Positions 12,075 to 22,340 of a stretch of 64,000 nucleotides of DNA are shown in pieces. Each line of letters begins with the position of its first letter. The first letter of the stretch is position 1. A program made the translations under genes and the position numbers. This DNA is from Thereva unica (taxonomy: Eukaryota; Arthropoda; Insecta; Diptera; Therevidae): positions 132,396,101 through 132,460,100 of the forward strand of contig OX465283.1 in assembly GCA_949987705.1 (NCBI GenBank), given 5' to 3'. Below the pieces are notes generated by a model. That model had not been told where the DNA came from. It ran no database searches and was given only the letters and a program-made list of their open reading frames with translations.

Positions 12075-12320
12075 TCTTGGTCTTGTATCTGGTCTACCGC
12101 GACGCTGGTATAGGAAATATTGCCGGATCAGCGTCGGATCATACACCTCGCCACTGGTCCAGGAAATACTACTCAGGTATTCGGTCGGTGTGTGTTGTGT
12201 ATGTGTTATGTCTGTGGTCTAACCGTGGCGGATCATACACCACGACACGGTATAGGAATCACTTCTTTGGCACTTTGTCGGATCATATACCACGACAAGG
12301 CCTAGGCAACATTCGTCAGG
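12075..12320. repeat. Dispersed short repeat, CGGATCATACACC units
   Basis: Four related units of about 35-40 bp: near 12090 (GACGCTGGTATAGGAAATAT), 12132 (TCGGATCATACACCTCGCC), 12228 (GGCGGATCATACACCACGAC) and 12278 (TCGGATCATATACCACGAC). They are separated by unrelated spacers and usually end in GGTATAGGAA or a variant. A fifth unit lies at about 12838-12868, beyond the foldback at 12342-12831. Function unknown. Confidence 0.6.
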
Positions 12321-12341
12321 TAATGTGTCTAATGTGTGTAA

Positions 12342-12831
12342 TGTATATAGTCCCAGTGGGAAAAATTGGGAGCGCTGCACAGGGGAGTGCACTTGGAGCA
12401 CTCTCAAGGGAGCTTTCCTGGAGTTTTCATATATTTTATATAAAAAAAGAAAACGGTCAATTATCTTCATGCCCATAAAATGCAACATTAGCATACTCAA
12501 TAGCCCGGCTCTCGTTCGATACGGAGGATAAGCAGCTTTAGAAGTGGATAGAATTTAGTTGGGGGACTGGGACTGCTTTGGTAAAGCCACTCTTGGGCTT
12601 GGAAAGAAAAAGACATTTGCGAAAGATGAAGAAAATAAAAGCTTTTCGATACTGCATCACATACCCACAGGCGCCCATGAATATTTCTTTTTTAAAAAGC
12701 TTTTTTATAATGCTCCAACAACGCCTTTTTGGGAGCATAAAAACGTATACTCCCTCGCAATGACATGCAATGTTAAAAAGAATGGTGCGCTCCAAGATGG
12801 CTCTTGGAGCACTCCATTCCCCGCTGGGGTG
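12342..12831. mobile_element. Foldback carrying a 5S-derived SINE
   Basis: Ends pair imperfectly: CCCAGTGGG on the left (12343) and CCCGCTGGGG on the right (about 12821), each with a nearby TTGGAGCACTC block (12390 and 12801) in inverted orientation. About 490 bp in all. The 5S-derived sequence (about 12455-12600) lies in the middle, so it either inserted there or was captured. It splits the CGGATCATACACC unit array. Confidence 0.55.
12455..12600 (+). repeat. 5S rRNA-derived SINE, copy 1
   Basis: The region 12481-12588 aligns end to end with eukaryotic 5S rRNA. It has a 5' GCATACTCAATAG block for 5S CATACCACGCTGAAT, then CTCTCGTTCGATACGG for the TTCTCGTCCGATCACC loop, then ATAAGCAGC for the A-box AAGCAGC, then GTTGGGGGACTGGGACTGC for the C-box/GGGGGACCGC region and CTTTGGTAAAGCC for the 3' part. 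It shares about 25 bp upstream of the 5S head with the copies at 39765 and 40318, so it is a dispersed family and not a lone 5S pseudogene. Too diverged to be a working 5S gene. Confidence 0.75.
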
Positions 12832-12871
12832 TAACCGTACCGGATCATACACCATACATGGTATAGGGCGG

Positions 12872-13257
12872 GAGAGGGTGATCTCTCCGGAACGAGCCTG
12901 GTGAAAGATTAATTTTGGCCTGGTGACGCTGTTTATTTTATAGCTAGAAAGCTAGTCGGCATAGGAAGCTTTAAAGCTTCGAAGTGAAGTCTTCAAAGGA
13001 GAATCACCCAGCCTGCTGGGTGAATATTTATTTTCCTAAAGCTTTGTTATGAGAGGGATTATTAGTAACGGATTGTGGTTCGTTGCACAATGGTATGCTG
13101 CCAATGTAAGAAAATTCATGCGGAATCAATTCCAACGGAGCTCAGAATAGGCCTGATTATAACCAAAGATTTTTTTTACGGAAAACCCAAGCTGAGGAAT
13201 CTCCCTTTGTACTACCAGTCTGACAGGTCATATAGTTCAGTTCGTGGTACAAGGTCT
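12872..13257. other. No gene seen
   Basis: Unassigned sequence with a short internal hairpin (CCAGCCTGCTGGGTG). The ORF starting at 13075 runs into the hAT end and is not a gene. Confidence 0.4.
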
Positions 13258-13597
13258 AGTAGGAACAGTGATGCCAGATCTGAATATTGCTTTCCCTCTA
13301 GGCAGCGCGCAAAAACCTTCAGTTTTCCTCTAGACTTTTTCGAATGATGCAGCAGGTGTCACTGCTTTATATTACCGTGTAAATTCGAAAAGATTATTTA
13401 CTTTCTATAGATGATAGAATTAAAAATACACAGTAGGAATTCTAGGAAGGCCTTACCGATGGACCACTGAAATAAGTAGTCATCTGGTAAGGGATATCCC
13501 TTATTTTTTTGGTGTTAGATGAGCCCTTATATAACCCATTACAAGAGAACGCAGATGGTAAGGTGTAGTCCAGAATTAGACCCAAACAAGTGAAAAC

Positions 13598-15134
13598 ACC
13601 CGGGCCCCATCCAAGACGGAAATAGTAACCGCAATTCATGCGATGGCCAATGGTAAAGCAGCTGGAAAAGATGGCATCCCGCCAGAATTGTTGAAAGCCG
13701 ACTCAAGCCTCATAGCAGATGCGCTTCAGCCAATCCTCGAATTAGCATGGAACACCTGTACCTTTCCGGAGGATTGGACGGAAGGTATCATAGTCAAAAT
13801 ACCCAAAAAGGGGGATCTAACAATATGCGACAACTGGAGAGGCATCTGTCTATTATCTACTGTGGGTAAAATCTTGTCCCACACTATACTATCAAGAATA
13901 AGAGAGGCAGTAGATCAAACGCTTAGAAGGCAGCAGGCCGGATTCAGGAAGGGCCGTTCATGTATAGATCACATCAACACCTTAAGAATAATAGTGGAAC
14001 AGTCTACTGAATTCCGATCCCCCCTTTACCTTGCTTTCGTAGATTATGAGAAAGCGTTCGACTCGGTCAATAGGAGCTTTATATGGCAGGCATTACGGCG
14101 ACGTGGACTGCCGGATAAGATAATAGAATTGATAAAAGCCCTATACAACAATTCCAAATGCAGAGTTCTCCATAACGGAAAATTATCCGACAGCTTTGAG
14201 GTGAGTTCAGGAGTACGACAAGGATGCTTACTATCCCCATTACTATTTCTTATAGTAATAAATGACATTCTTGTTGGCGCGCTAGATAGTAGAACAGGCG
14301 GCATACAGTGGGGCTTGCTAGATCGCCTTAAGGACCTCGACTACGCAGATGATATCTGTGTGCTGGCCCACAGACATCAGGAGCTAAAAAACATGTTAAA
14401 CAATTTGGCAACAGAAAGTAGTCTAGCAGGCTTAAGGCTGAATCCGAATAAAACCAAAGAAATGCGGATAAATGCAAACACACTTGAACGAACTGCGCTG
14501 AATAACCGTGACGTGGAACTGGTAGATAAATTCTGCTACCTCGGTAGTATTATTACCGAAAATGGTGGTGCAGAAGAAGACGTCAGTTCCAGAATAAATA
14601 AAGCACGAAGCGCATATGCATGCTTGTTCCGCATATGGAGATCAACGGAGATCTCAACCAACACCAAATTGCGGCTGTTCAACTCCAACGTTAAGGCAGT
14701 TCTTTTATACGGTTGCGAAACATGGAAAGTCACCCAATTCATCACAGGGCGCCTACAAGTCTTCATAAACAGATGCCTACGTCGTATCCTAAAAATCCGC
14801 TGGCAAGATAGAATTTCAAATGAAGAGCTATGGCGCCGTGCCGGCCAAGAAAGGATAGACGACCAAATCAGGCGAAGGAAATGGAATTGGGTTGGCCACA
14901 CCTTGCGACGCGATAACGAAAATCTAGCCAAACAGGCCCTTGACTGGAACCCGCAAGGATCCCGTCGAGTTGGAAGACCTAGAACAACGTGGAGGAGAAC
15001 CCTACTAGCAGAGGCCGCAACTACTGGGAGATCCTGGTCAGAGCTAAGAGCTGTCGCGCAAAACAGAGTCCGCTGGAGGGCAACTGTTTCCGCCCTATGT
15101 CCCACGAGGGATTAAGGGGCACATAGATAGATAG
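13598..15134 (+). mobile_element. 5'-truncated LINE insertion
   Basis: A non-LTR retrotransposon cut off upstream of the reverse transcriptase; the endonuclease is missing. It is flanked by a 10-bp target-site duplication AAGTGAAAAC (13588-13597, 15135-15144). The 3' end is a short ATAG repeat right after the stop codon. Truncation, target duplication and simple-repeat tail together are the standard signature of target-primed reverse transcription. It inserted into the hAT element at 13266-16086. The clade is not certain: the ORF resembles the RTE/CR1-like endonuclease-reverse transcriptase group. Confidence 0.9.
13643..15115 (+). CDS. LINE reverse transcriptase, 5'-truncated but open
   Basis: A 490-codon open frame without stops or shifts; the frame is already open upstream from about 13604, so the ATG at 13643 is an internal Met. 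RT features: GKAAGKDGIPPELLK (4-18), IPKKGDLTICDNWRG (53-67), QAGFRKGRSCIDHI (98-111), motif A AFVDYEKAFDSVNR with catalytic Asp (131-144), SGVRQGCLLSPLLF (189-202) and motif C YADD (234-237). The C-terminal part has GCETWK, a basic WVGHTLRR segment and GRPRTTWRR, typical of endonuclease-RT elements; there is no RNase H domain. The copy cannot retrotranspose by itself without the endonuclease. Its clean frame suggests recent insertion. Confidence 0.9.
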   Translation: MANGKAAGKDGIPPELLKADSSLIADALQPILELAWNTCTFPEDWTEGIIVKIPKKGDLTICDNWRGICLLSTVGKILSHTILSRIREAVDQTLRRQQAGFRKGRSCIDHINTLRIIVEQSTEFRSPLYLAFVDYEKAFDSVNRSFIWQALRRRGLPDKIIELIKALYNNSKCRVLHNGKLSDSFEVSSGVRQGCLLSPLLFLIVINDILVGALDSRTGGIQWGLLDRLKDLDYADDICVLAHRHQELKNMLNNLATESSLAGLRLNPNKTKEMRINANTLERTALNNRDVELVDKFCYLGSIITENGGAEEDVSSRINKARSAYACLFRIWRSTEISTNTKLRLFNSNVKAVLLYGCETWKVTQFITGRLQVFINRCLRRILKIRWQDRISNEELWRRAGQERIDDQIRRRKWNWVGHTLRRDNENLAKQALDWNPQGSRRVGRPRTTWRRTLLAEAATTGRSWSELRAVAQNRVRWRATVSALCPTRD

Positions 15135-15179
15135 AAGTGAAAACTTGCCGGATGACTCATTTGTTTTCGTATTTTTGTA

Positions 15180-15443
15180 ATTCCCCGTTGGGACTTGTAA
15201 GCTTACAGAAGTACTGAAAAGAGAACTTACTAGTAAGGAGTAGGCCTTACCATACCCCTTACAAATGAGCAGCTCTGTAAGTGCCCTAAGGTAAGTACTT
15301 ACGTAACTACTCTAGGGAAAGAAAAAGGTAAGGCCTTACCTCCTATGACATCGTGTGCACTTCTATAAGGGGTATGGTAAGGCCTACCCCTTGCTAGTGC
15401 TTATTTCAATACTTCTGTAAACTTACAGGTCCTACTGGGTAAT
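15180..15443. mobile_element. Foldback MITE with about 80-bp arms
   Basis: Long inverted arms (about 15180-15262 and 15366-15443) that are mostly complementary: TTACAGAAGTACTGAAA against its inverted partner, and GTAGGCCTTACCATACCCCT in both arms. The loop also contains GGTAAGGCCTTACC palindromes. No ORF. It lies inside the hAT element at 13266-16086, just downstream of the LINE insertion. The single-stranded form could make a strong hairpin. Confidence 0.85.
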
Positions 15444-16109
15444 GCTAATTTACTAATATTTTTATATTTTTGTTCACCACATGCATTTTCAATTTAGTAA
15501 ACTTGAACCCAAAATTCAACGATAGTGTTTGGATCAGTTTTAACAAAGTTAACTAATGTTGGTTCATCGCTTAATTTTTGCCACTCGGTTAGACAACTAT
15601 CTATATCAAAAATGAAATGTTTAAATTTCAAGAAGAATGAAATTTTCAGGATTCATTGCAATTAATGTTTGTCTAGGAAGCAAATTTCTCATCATTGTAA
15701 GTAATTGTAAATTATTCGGTAGTCAATCAATTTGTATTAATTTTATCAGAAATATCTTACACCTTTCTTTTATTTCAGAAAAATCAGATTTCTCCTTGGA
15801 TGCTTCTAGTAGTCGAAATTCGTAACCAAAATACATACCTACATACTTTCAGTGTGCATTAAATATTTTTCAAATTCAAATTCTAAAAGGTTGTCACGGG
15901 AGGATATGTATGTTGTTTTAATTTTGTTGTGTAATTTTTTTAACTGTAGAGCATTCTCTCATGTATTGATACCCAAAACCTCTGAAAAACCTTTAAATAT
16001 TTATAACGGGAAAAACCTCAGAAAACCCTCAAGCTGCTCAAAAAACCTTCAGTTTTAGCGGGAAACCTCTAGGTCTGGCATCACTGAGTAGGAAGCTGGT
16101 TTGAAGGGT

Positions 16110-16612
16110 AGAAGAGAATAGGACACGGTTGAGGGGGTCTGGCGAGTGCTCGAGTAGATGTTGATGAGCCGTCTGTTTTACTATACGATCCTGTACGAGC
16201 TCAGAAATCGGCCAAAATGCATGGTGTAGGGTATAGAATCGACGCTATCCAATACTACCTTGATTGTATGGCTAGAAAGACGGTCTATACCAATAGATTG
16301 AAGTAACAAAGCAGATTGCCACACTCTGTCAAAAGCCTTGGAGATATCTTAAGCAACCAGACCAAACTCACCAAGCGATGTATATTTGGGTTGAGGTACT
16401 CCGTCAAGCATACGAGAAGGTCGTCATTCGATCTTTTCGTTTAGCCGTACTTCTTATCTTCAGCTTTCTATTGTTGATTATCTCCATGATTTTGGAGAGA
16501 ATATAAGTAATTACTATTGAGTGGTTGGATTCACTTTTTTTGGAATGGGCTGAACATGAGATAGTTTCGAAGAGTTAGGATGTACTCCGAAGATATATGA
16601 CCAGGTAATAAG
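16110..16612 (-). pseudogene. LINE reverse transcriptase relic
   Basis: Reading right to left: LSHVQPIPKKVNPTT (RT finger motif VxPIPKK), then LLIFSPKSWR and SPKIMEI-like residues in other frames (the SLLSKIMERI block), then DISKAFDRVWQSALL, which is RT motif A with its catalytic Asp, then DSIPYTMHFGRF. Several stops and frameshifts separate these blocks, so it is dead. Motif A in the DISKAFDRVW form points to the jockey/R1-like group. The YADD motif is not preserved. Its upstream end abuts the MITE at 16617. Confidence 0.75.
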
Positions 16613-16616
16613 ATTG

Positions 16617-17035
16617 TCCGAGAAAAAATAAAAGATGGCCTTACAACGGGCGAACACCGATCGTTATTGAAACATAGTCCTCGGCCATGTGACGACCATC
16701 AGAAGGTTGTACACCACACAGGCACACCGACGGGCATTAGTTTGTATATGTGATTAGAAAAGAACCTTTTTAAGAGATATGTTCGCACAGCCCTAATGCA
16801 ATTGGACTTCTCTAAAATAAATCTGGTCATTCTCTCTATATTCAAGGCCGATACCTAAAACTTAAAAAAACGGCGCTATTTAAATACTAAAAAAAAACAT
16901 TATGGGGGAAAGTGTGACTTTCGCTCCCCAACAAAACTCATAACTCACCGCGTATTTATTGAGAACGACATTATGAAATCCGGTACTCATATCTTCGAAT
17001 TTGAGCATTTCAAAATTTTTATCTAAACATTGACA
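16617..17035. mobile_element. MITE family M1, copy a (right end lost)
   Basis: Left end TCCGAGAAAAAATAAAAGAT and GCCTTACAACGGGCGAACAC match the ends of copies b (38499) and c (60833). Internal blocks CATAGTCCTCGGC, CGCGTATTTATTGA and TCATATCTT are shared with copy c in the same order up to about 17030, where similarity stops before the right inverted repeat. The left flank is TG where the other copies have TA. Truncated and immobile. Confidence 0.75.
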
Positions 17036-17408
17036 AGGCGTATTGAAAGGGCCCATTGACAGTTTACCAGGAGTTCAAACGCATTGTCAATTTATTGAAA
17101 CGTATTGATAGAAATTTTGATTGAAGCCCATTAACGCGAGTCAAATCATGCGCGCATTGACGTTTACAAACAGGCAAAATGTCTGACGCACAGATAGAAA
17201 ATTCCGAAGCGGAACGACAACAGTGCGTAGTTGTACTGACAGCTAGATTGACGAGATTATTGAAGCGTGTTGAGAGGAGCTTCTATATTATTGCCAATAC
17301 GTATTGATAATATTATTGAACGTCTACAAGATTTCTTCCTATGAATAAACACTGTAATCCAAACCATTCTCACAATTGATATAAAATGAAACAGCTTCGA
17401 AAAATATT
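17036..17408. other. Unassigned, TTGA-rich spacer
   Basis: Contains several ATTGA/TATTGA-type short repeats (ACATTGAC, GTATTGAAAG, GCATTGTC, CGTATTGATA). No ORF. It may be another non-coding element that replaced the end of the MITE, but I cannot define ends. Confidence 0.3.
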
Positions 17409-17778
17409 GGTCTTATTCAGGGACGGGTTGGTCCTCCCTTAGCGGCTCGAATATTTCGATAGTGACGGGCCCAAAATTTCCTATGCACCCTGGACCACTG
17501 TGCTAATTTCTCCTCTACGTTTTCGCTCGATTTAGGACCAGCTCTGAGAAATACTTCTCTCAGGTAGCGAGGACGGTCGGCCGAAGGCGAGCTCAAGGTG
17601 GGGAAGAGAGGAGAGGAAGAGGAAAGGCCAAATTCGAGCCGATCTTCGTGAGCGTAATCACAATTATTACGAAACTAAGTTTCTTCACAAAAAAATCCTG
17701 AACACTCAACCTCCGGCCCGCGCCGGCCCTCAGCATTTACTCGAATGGGCCAAAGGCCAATCCGGCCCTGGTCTTATA
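17409..17778. mobile_element. Small non-autonomous hAT
   Basis: The element 17417-17770 (354 bp) starts CAGGGACGGGTTGG and ends, on the reverse strand, CAGGGCCGGATTGG. The flanks are GTCTTATT (17409-17416) and GTCTTATA (17771-17778), an 8-bp duplication with one change. The interior is GC-rich with no ORF. Confidence 0.8.
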
Positions 17779-17780
17779 TT

Positions 17781-17930
17781 TGCTGAAAGGATGCCGTGCT
17801 CCATATCATGATAAGCAGTAAGCGTTCAGAAACTACCCACTGCTATACAATACTCCTCGGTAACTAGCTTAGTATGTATCTCACCTCTCCTTTCCGCTGC
17901 TGCAGGTTGCCCAGCATCCTTTCAGAGTTA
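17781..17930. repeat. Weak foldback next to the hAT
   Basis: GCTGAAAGGATGC (17782) and GCATCCTTTCAGAG (17913) are inverted copies about 110 bp apart. No other supporting feature. The following 200 bp hold no gene. Confidence 0.35.
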
Positions 17931-18152
17931 ACAGCTTTAGCGCTTGAAGGTTGTAGCAGGAAAATGGGAGTGCCAGGTGGTAGGCGTCACATCCGTGGAT
18001 CCTCCAACAGGCTGCATATTACTCCCCATAAGACACCATAAAATATTCAGCCCCAGAAAGTATAACCGTGGAGCAGTGAGACCAAATCTTGGAAGTTACT
18101 TCCCGGTTTCGGATAGAGCTGAAATTTTGCATACACGTTTAGTTTGGATGAC

Positions 18153-18372
18153 AATGCAATCTGACCATTTTGTAAAAATATCCAGATGGTGGTTCCAAAA
18201 TGGCGGCCGATTTTTGAAATTGTGCTCCGCCGCCCTCTGACATGGGTATCAAATGAAAGGATATGACAGTAGACCACGATTAGCTACATATGTTGCGTCA
18301 TTTGAAGTTCAAAATGGCGGCCAACACAAAATTGCGGAAAGCTTGTAGTAGACTAAAAAGTAAAAAATATAA
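18153..18372 (+). repeat. Direct repeat R, copy 1
   Basis: Matches 18688-18900 in the same orientation at roughly three quarters identity by eye. Shared landmarks in order: ATGCAATCTGACC, a GATGGCGGCC-type block, CATGGGTATCAAATGAAAG, AAAATGGCGG, and AAACTAAAAAGTA. Not coding. The family is unknown to me. Confidence 0.7.
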
Positions 18373-18416
18373 CCGATTAACTGCACACACTCGTAGTTCG
18401 TGTGATAATTAATATG

Positions 18417-18680
18417 TATGCATGATGAGATTAATAGTGGAGTTAAGGGTGCATTGACAGTAAGAAGCAGTACACGTTACAAAAAATCACCAACAAAACA
18501 CAGAGATGCTGCTGTCAACTAAATTCAACTACTCAACTACTGAACTCATATCCGTATGCATAATTTCAACTCCACCCAGGTAGCAGAGCTGAATCGAGTT
18601 AAGTCGACCTTAACTCAACTCGACTCCCGTTTACATGTAGTTAGACTTGGGTTCAACCTGAGTTCAACTCATCATGTATA
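18417..18680. repeat. Possible MITE between the two direct repeats
   Basis: TATGCATGATGAG (18417) and CTCATCATGTATA (18668) are inverted with one mismatch and bracket about 264 bp. This stretch contains a hairpin GAGTTAAGTCGACCTTAACTC-like palindrome near 18597. It separates copies 1 and 2 of repeat R. The ends are short, so confidence is limited. Confidence 0.4.
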
Positions 18681-18687
18681 AGTACTA

Positions 18688-18900
18688 AATGCAATCTGAC
18701 CTTGTTGTAAAAAAATCACGAAGACGGTTTCAAGATGGCGGCCGTTTTGGCAATTGTGTTCCACCGAGCCCACGACATGGGTATCAAATGAAAGAGTACG
18801 GCAGGTAGAACACAGTAAGCTGTGTGACGTAATTTTAAATCTAATAGAACCGCTATCTTAAAATGGCGGAAAACATATAATAAACTAAAAAGTAGAAAAT
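18688..18900 (+). repeat. Direct repeat R, copy 2
   Basis: Second copy of the repeat at 18153-18372, with the same block order. Its right end runs directly into the foldback at 18892-19133, whose first bases (AGTAGAAAATA) extend the AAACTAAAAAGTA end of the repeat. Confidence 0.7.
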
Positions 18901-19133
18901 AAAATAAATGGTTACACTTTTTTTTTAAATTCTTTTAATTAACTTAAAAAATGTACTGAAAAGTAAAAAATAAAAAATATGTAAAAGAAAGCGTGTATTT
19001 AACTTTTTCATTACAATTGACATTTCACGCCTTCTTTTACTTATTATTTATTTTGTACATTTCAGTACATTTTTTAAGTTAATTAAAAGAATTTTTTAAA
19101 ACAAATTTGTTAACCATTTATTTTATTTTCTAC
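18892..19133. repeat. Foldback with about 100-bp AT-rich arms
   Basis: A long palindrome: GTAGAAAATAAAATAAATGG at 18892 pairs exactly with the reverse complement ending at 19133, and TTCTTTTAATTAACTTAAAA with AATGTACTGAAA repeats in both arms. Small length differences interrupt the arms. No ORF. It could form a cruciform or a long RNA hairpin. Confidence 0.8.
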
Positions 19134-22079
19134 AAATTGATCGTATCAATTTAAACAGCAAATTCAAATCCGAAAAATTTGGAATACTCTGCTCTTAAAT
19201 TCCAATTCAAATGACCGAATTTCTAAATTTAGTCTAAATTCCGAGTGAGTCATTCGTGTTATATATACCTCCAAATAGAATTACTATTAGTTGCTAAGTA
19301 AAAACACCATCGTGGATTTCGCAATCTCACCAGCAAAAATTCAACTCACGTAATTCAGATCATCAGTGCGGGCGGCATCTTCTTTATTTTATAATTTGTG
19401 ATAAAATGTGCTCAAAAAACGAGCGCAAAGGAATGCTTAATTACGATCCCAGGTAATAAACGGAAATTAAATAGAGCCATACATAACCACACAGCGGACT
19501 TTTGCAGAACAAAAAAAAAACAAGCAAGTCCGTCCATGACTAGAGTTGCTCAGGGTCGCGGTATATCACAACAGATGGGCGCCTCTTCGTGTAATTGTTG
19601 CTGTCTGTTTATTATCCAAGGTAGTAAAAGGTGCCTTTGGTAAAAGATGACACACGGGTTAATTAAAACCAGCTACGACTCCCTAGAAGAATGATGCACA
19701 ATGTGCTCTCATTCACAGCAAACAGTTCAAGCAGGTAGATGCTGTCGCAGTGTGGTAGCAGCGTACACTATACTTGAACAAGATTCACCATACCAACACG
19801 GGACATTCGGTCTTGTAAGACATCATTCGGCTGGTTCAGTGACTTTTTTCACCTTTACCACTTTTAATTACCTTAGAACCTTCATGTCTTAGCTTCTCAC
19901 AATTTTTTCCGTGACATTTCCGAACAAGTTCTGGACTGGCTTTAAGCCATGTCTCATTGTTGTTGGGAGCCAGTACTTGAAACATGAGAACTTGCTGCAC
20001 GCATACGAAGACCCAGATACTTGTTAAATGCTTCCGAGAAGCAGGTCTGCTCTTGATTTCCACGTTAATTGATAATTAAATCCAATCAATCAAATCGGGA
20101 GCCGGGCGGCACACTTTTCTACTGTATTCTTCTCTCTCTGGCATTGATTTGGATCTTCCCAGCTGCTCCCAGAGCTGCTGAAATGTTCGACAACAACCTA
20201 CAATTCATTCCAAGAAACCCCAAAAGTACACGCCTCCCTTGCAAATTGCCACTTAGCACCGGAAATTTAATCATCACAAATTTCGCATTTGTTGTAACAA
20301 ATTCTTCAGAAGCAAGAAGTGGGAATGATTTTAATATTCCCACCCACTCCCTCGGCACGTTGGAAACCCTCTGAAACGTGATGCCAATGCAAATTTATCC
20401 GAGCCACCAATCAAGTGTGGGTGTGGGAAATCGTGAGTCGCTTTAAGGCTGCCGCGCAGACTGAACGTACTAAATGAGTCTCATTTGATTGATTCACGGC
20501 GTCTTGGATCTCAGCTGGTCCAGGGCAGCTTCCATCAATAACTGTAATCGATGCAAATCTCCGCCATCTAAGATTATTGATCTATTCATGATGCGAAGTG
20601 CCTGCCTACGATATTTTAACAAGGAGTCATTTGCATGCGGCGAATGCGCCAAACCGCCGAATCACCGCAATAAATCATCCTGACTGCGCAGCCTACTTGA
20701 GGGGAAATTGATTTGTAAGAGCGCATGTCTCACATAAATATTGACGTGGAGATAGGGACGCATATTAAGCACCACCTGTATTCTTGGATGCTGTGCAGTA
20801 GCGCTGCGAGTCGACCGAACTTTATTTTGTTTAACCAGTTCCGACTTCTATGGCTGTTTCCTGCACAACGAGGGCCGTATTTAGCCTGAGGATGCACTCG
20901 TGAAACCAGAAGTAAATTGAATTTACGGCAGGCAATTAAAGTTTGAAGTGAATGACGCTAAATGACTTAAGTCGATAGCAAGTCAATTCCTTGTATCAGT
21001 TGGAAACAATTGGGCAGGGTCTGATTTTAGCAACTAAAAGAGCTCGTCAGAATGGTACGATGACACTTGTCACCTAGATATGAGGGCATTTGAAGCGGTG
21101 TTATTTTGGTTCAAGCTAAAGTATCCACATTTTTTCAATTCGTGGATCCGCTGAGGATACGTTTATAACTTTGGACTAATTGGAATTCTCTGTTAGCAGG
21201 GAGGTGACGAGGATTCTCACATGCTCTTGAAAGCAGTGGAAAATATCATCGTTTGAAATCATCAACGATTAATGCGAAAGCACCAATTCACCCCGAAAGA
21301 TATCATTGATATCAGTTACAACAGTTCAATCCAACCACCTCAACCAATGGCAGAGTTTTGTAAGGCGTTCATTATACGTTTCACTTCACCATAGGAGACC
21401 GCATTGTAACAATTTCATATCTTCGAGATAGAGTGAAGTGGCACTGCAGTTTGGGAACGTCCCAGGAAGAGACAAAATAAACCATTACTTATGGTGTTAA
21501 TTTCGATAAATTAGCATGGATGAAGGACCATTTGGAAATATTGGCTACCATCCGCACCTGCATTTAAATTGATGAAAAACAATCCGCAATATGTGGTTCT
21601 TGTGGCTATTGTGTTTACGAAGTACTAAACTGTGGATTCCGTAGCGGGGGTTGAAAAGTGTGGACAGTGTTGTGTAGAGTTCTTGCACACATGTGATGTT
21701 CGTTACCTCAAGGTAACGGAATTTAAAATCTCAGAGAATGTGCAATGGTACTAAACTTCGGGTGAAAACTTCATACAAACACATAATCGAAACCAAGATT
21801 ATTATAAGCTTTAATCGATACTGTTTTCATCCTCCAAATTCGTCATCTCTTCTCAGTACCACTTGGAGTTCAAGCGTCTACAATTTAAAGTGAATGTTTG
21901 TTACGCTATAACCATAAGTAAGGCACAGGTAAAGTAGCTGACATAAATGTGAGAGGATGTCTAATAATATGTATTTTAAATTTACTAAGCTGCTTGTGAA
22001 TAAAACTTCCAGTACTGTTTTGTAAGTTTTTTTTACAGCCCAGACAATCCTCCTGAAGAGGTCCCCCTTTGACTCTTCC
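19134..22079. other. Unique-looking region, no gene
   Basis: About 2.9 kb without recognisable coding sequence. Base composition is more even than in the transposon-rich parts. ORFs of 60-100 codons overlap on both strands (for example 20069-20374 plus and 20119-20358 minus) and none has a recognisable motif. A segment at 20222-20316 recurs at 22488-22550. Confidence 0.4.
20222..20316 (+). repeat. Short duplicated segment, copy 1
   Basis: AGTACACGCCTCCCTTGCAA and TTTCGCATTTGTTGTAACAA with TTCTTCAGA recur, in the same order but closer together, at 22488-22550. Not obviously coding. Confidence 0.5.
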
Positions 22080-22340
22080 TTACAAAGTGCCCTGCTTTCG
22101 CGGAATTTACCTTTGCATGTCTCTCTTGCATCAGCAAGAAGTGCGAAATCATCTGTGTATTCGAGATCTTCTTGCCATTCCACCATTTCTCATCTGATTC
22201 CTCTTTCTTCTGGCTTTCTTCATTATTATGGCAAGTACAAGAATTAAGGGTGATGGTAAAAGAGAGCAACCTTGTGTTAACCAGTTGTCTTTGTTATTGA
22301 TTCACCAATTTGTCCATTATCAAGGATTCTTAGATCTGTT
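22080..22340 (-). pseudogene. LINE reverse transcriptase relic (YADD region)
   Basis: On the minus strand one frame gives LLPSPLILVLAIIMKK, corresponding to the GVRQGCxLSPxLFLL helix region, followed by a frameshift and WQEDLEYTDDFALLADARET, which is RT motif C with the usual ADD changed to TDD. Later residues (CKANSAKAGHF in another frame) fit the segment after motif C. Only about 85 residues remain. It looks like the RTE/CR1-like endonuclease-RT group. Confidence 0.7.

Larger units (their letters stand above)
13258..16094. mobile_element. hAT element with perfect 8-bp target duplication
   Basis: The element 13266-16086 begins CAGTGATGCCAGATCT and ends in the inverted AGGTCTGGCATCACTG. It is flanked on both sides by AGTAGGAA (13258-13265, 16087-16094), the 8-bp duplication expected of hAT transposition. 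No transposase remains. Most of the interior is later insertions: a LINE (13598-15134) and a foldback MITE (15180-15443). A weak inverted pair at about 13438-13585 (AATTCT...CTTACC) may be another remnant. The interior at 15450-16080 is AT-rich and non-coding. Confidence 0.85.

Noticed and set aside
12132..12300. CRISPR-like array (repeated units with unequal spacers)
   Set aside because: Units vary, spacers are of very different length, and the genome is eukaryotic.
12077..12478. 133-codon ORF as a gene
   Set aside because: It overlaps the CGGATCATACACC repeats and the foldback, and overlaps other ORFs in other frames; composition is that of the repeats.
14536..15105. 189-codon minus-strand ORF
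   Set aside because: It is the antisense shadow of the clean reverse transcriptase frame.
19398..19643. Host exon
   Set aside because: 81 codons with low-complexity cysteine run, no splice context or recognisable motif.
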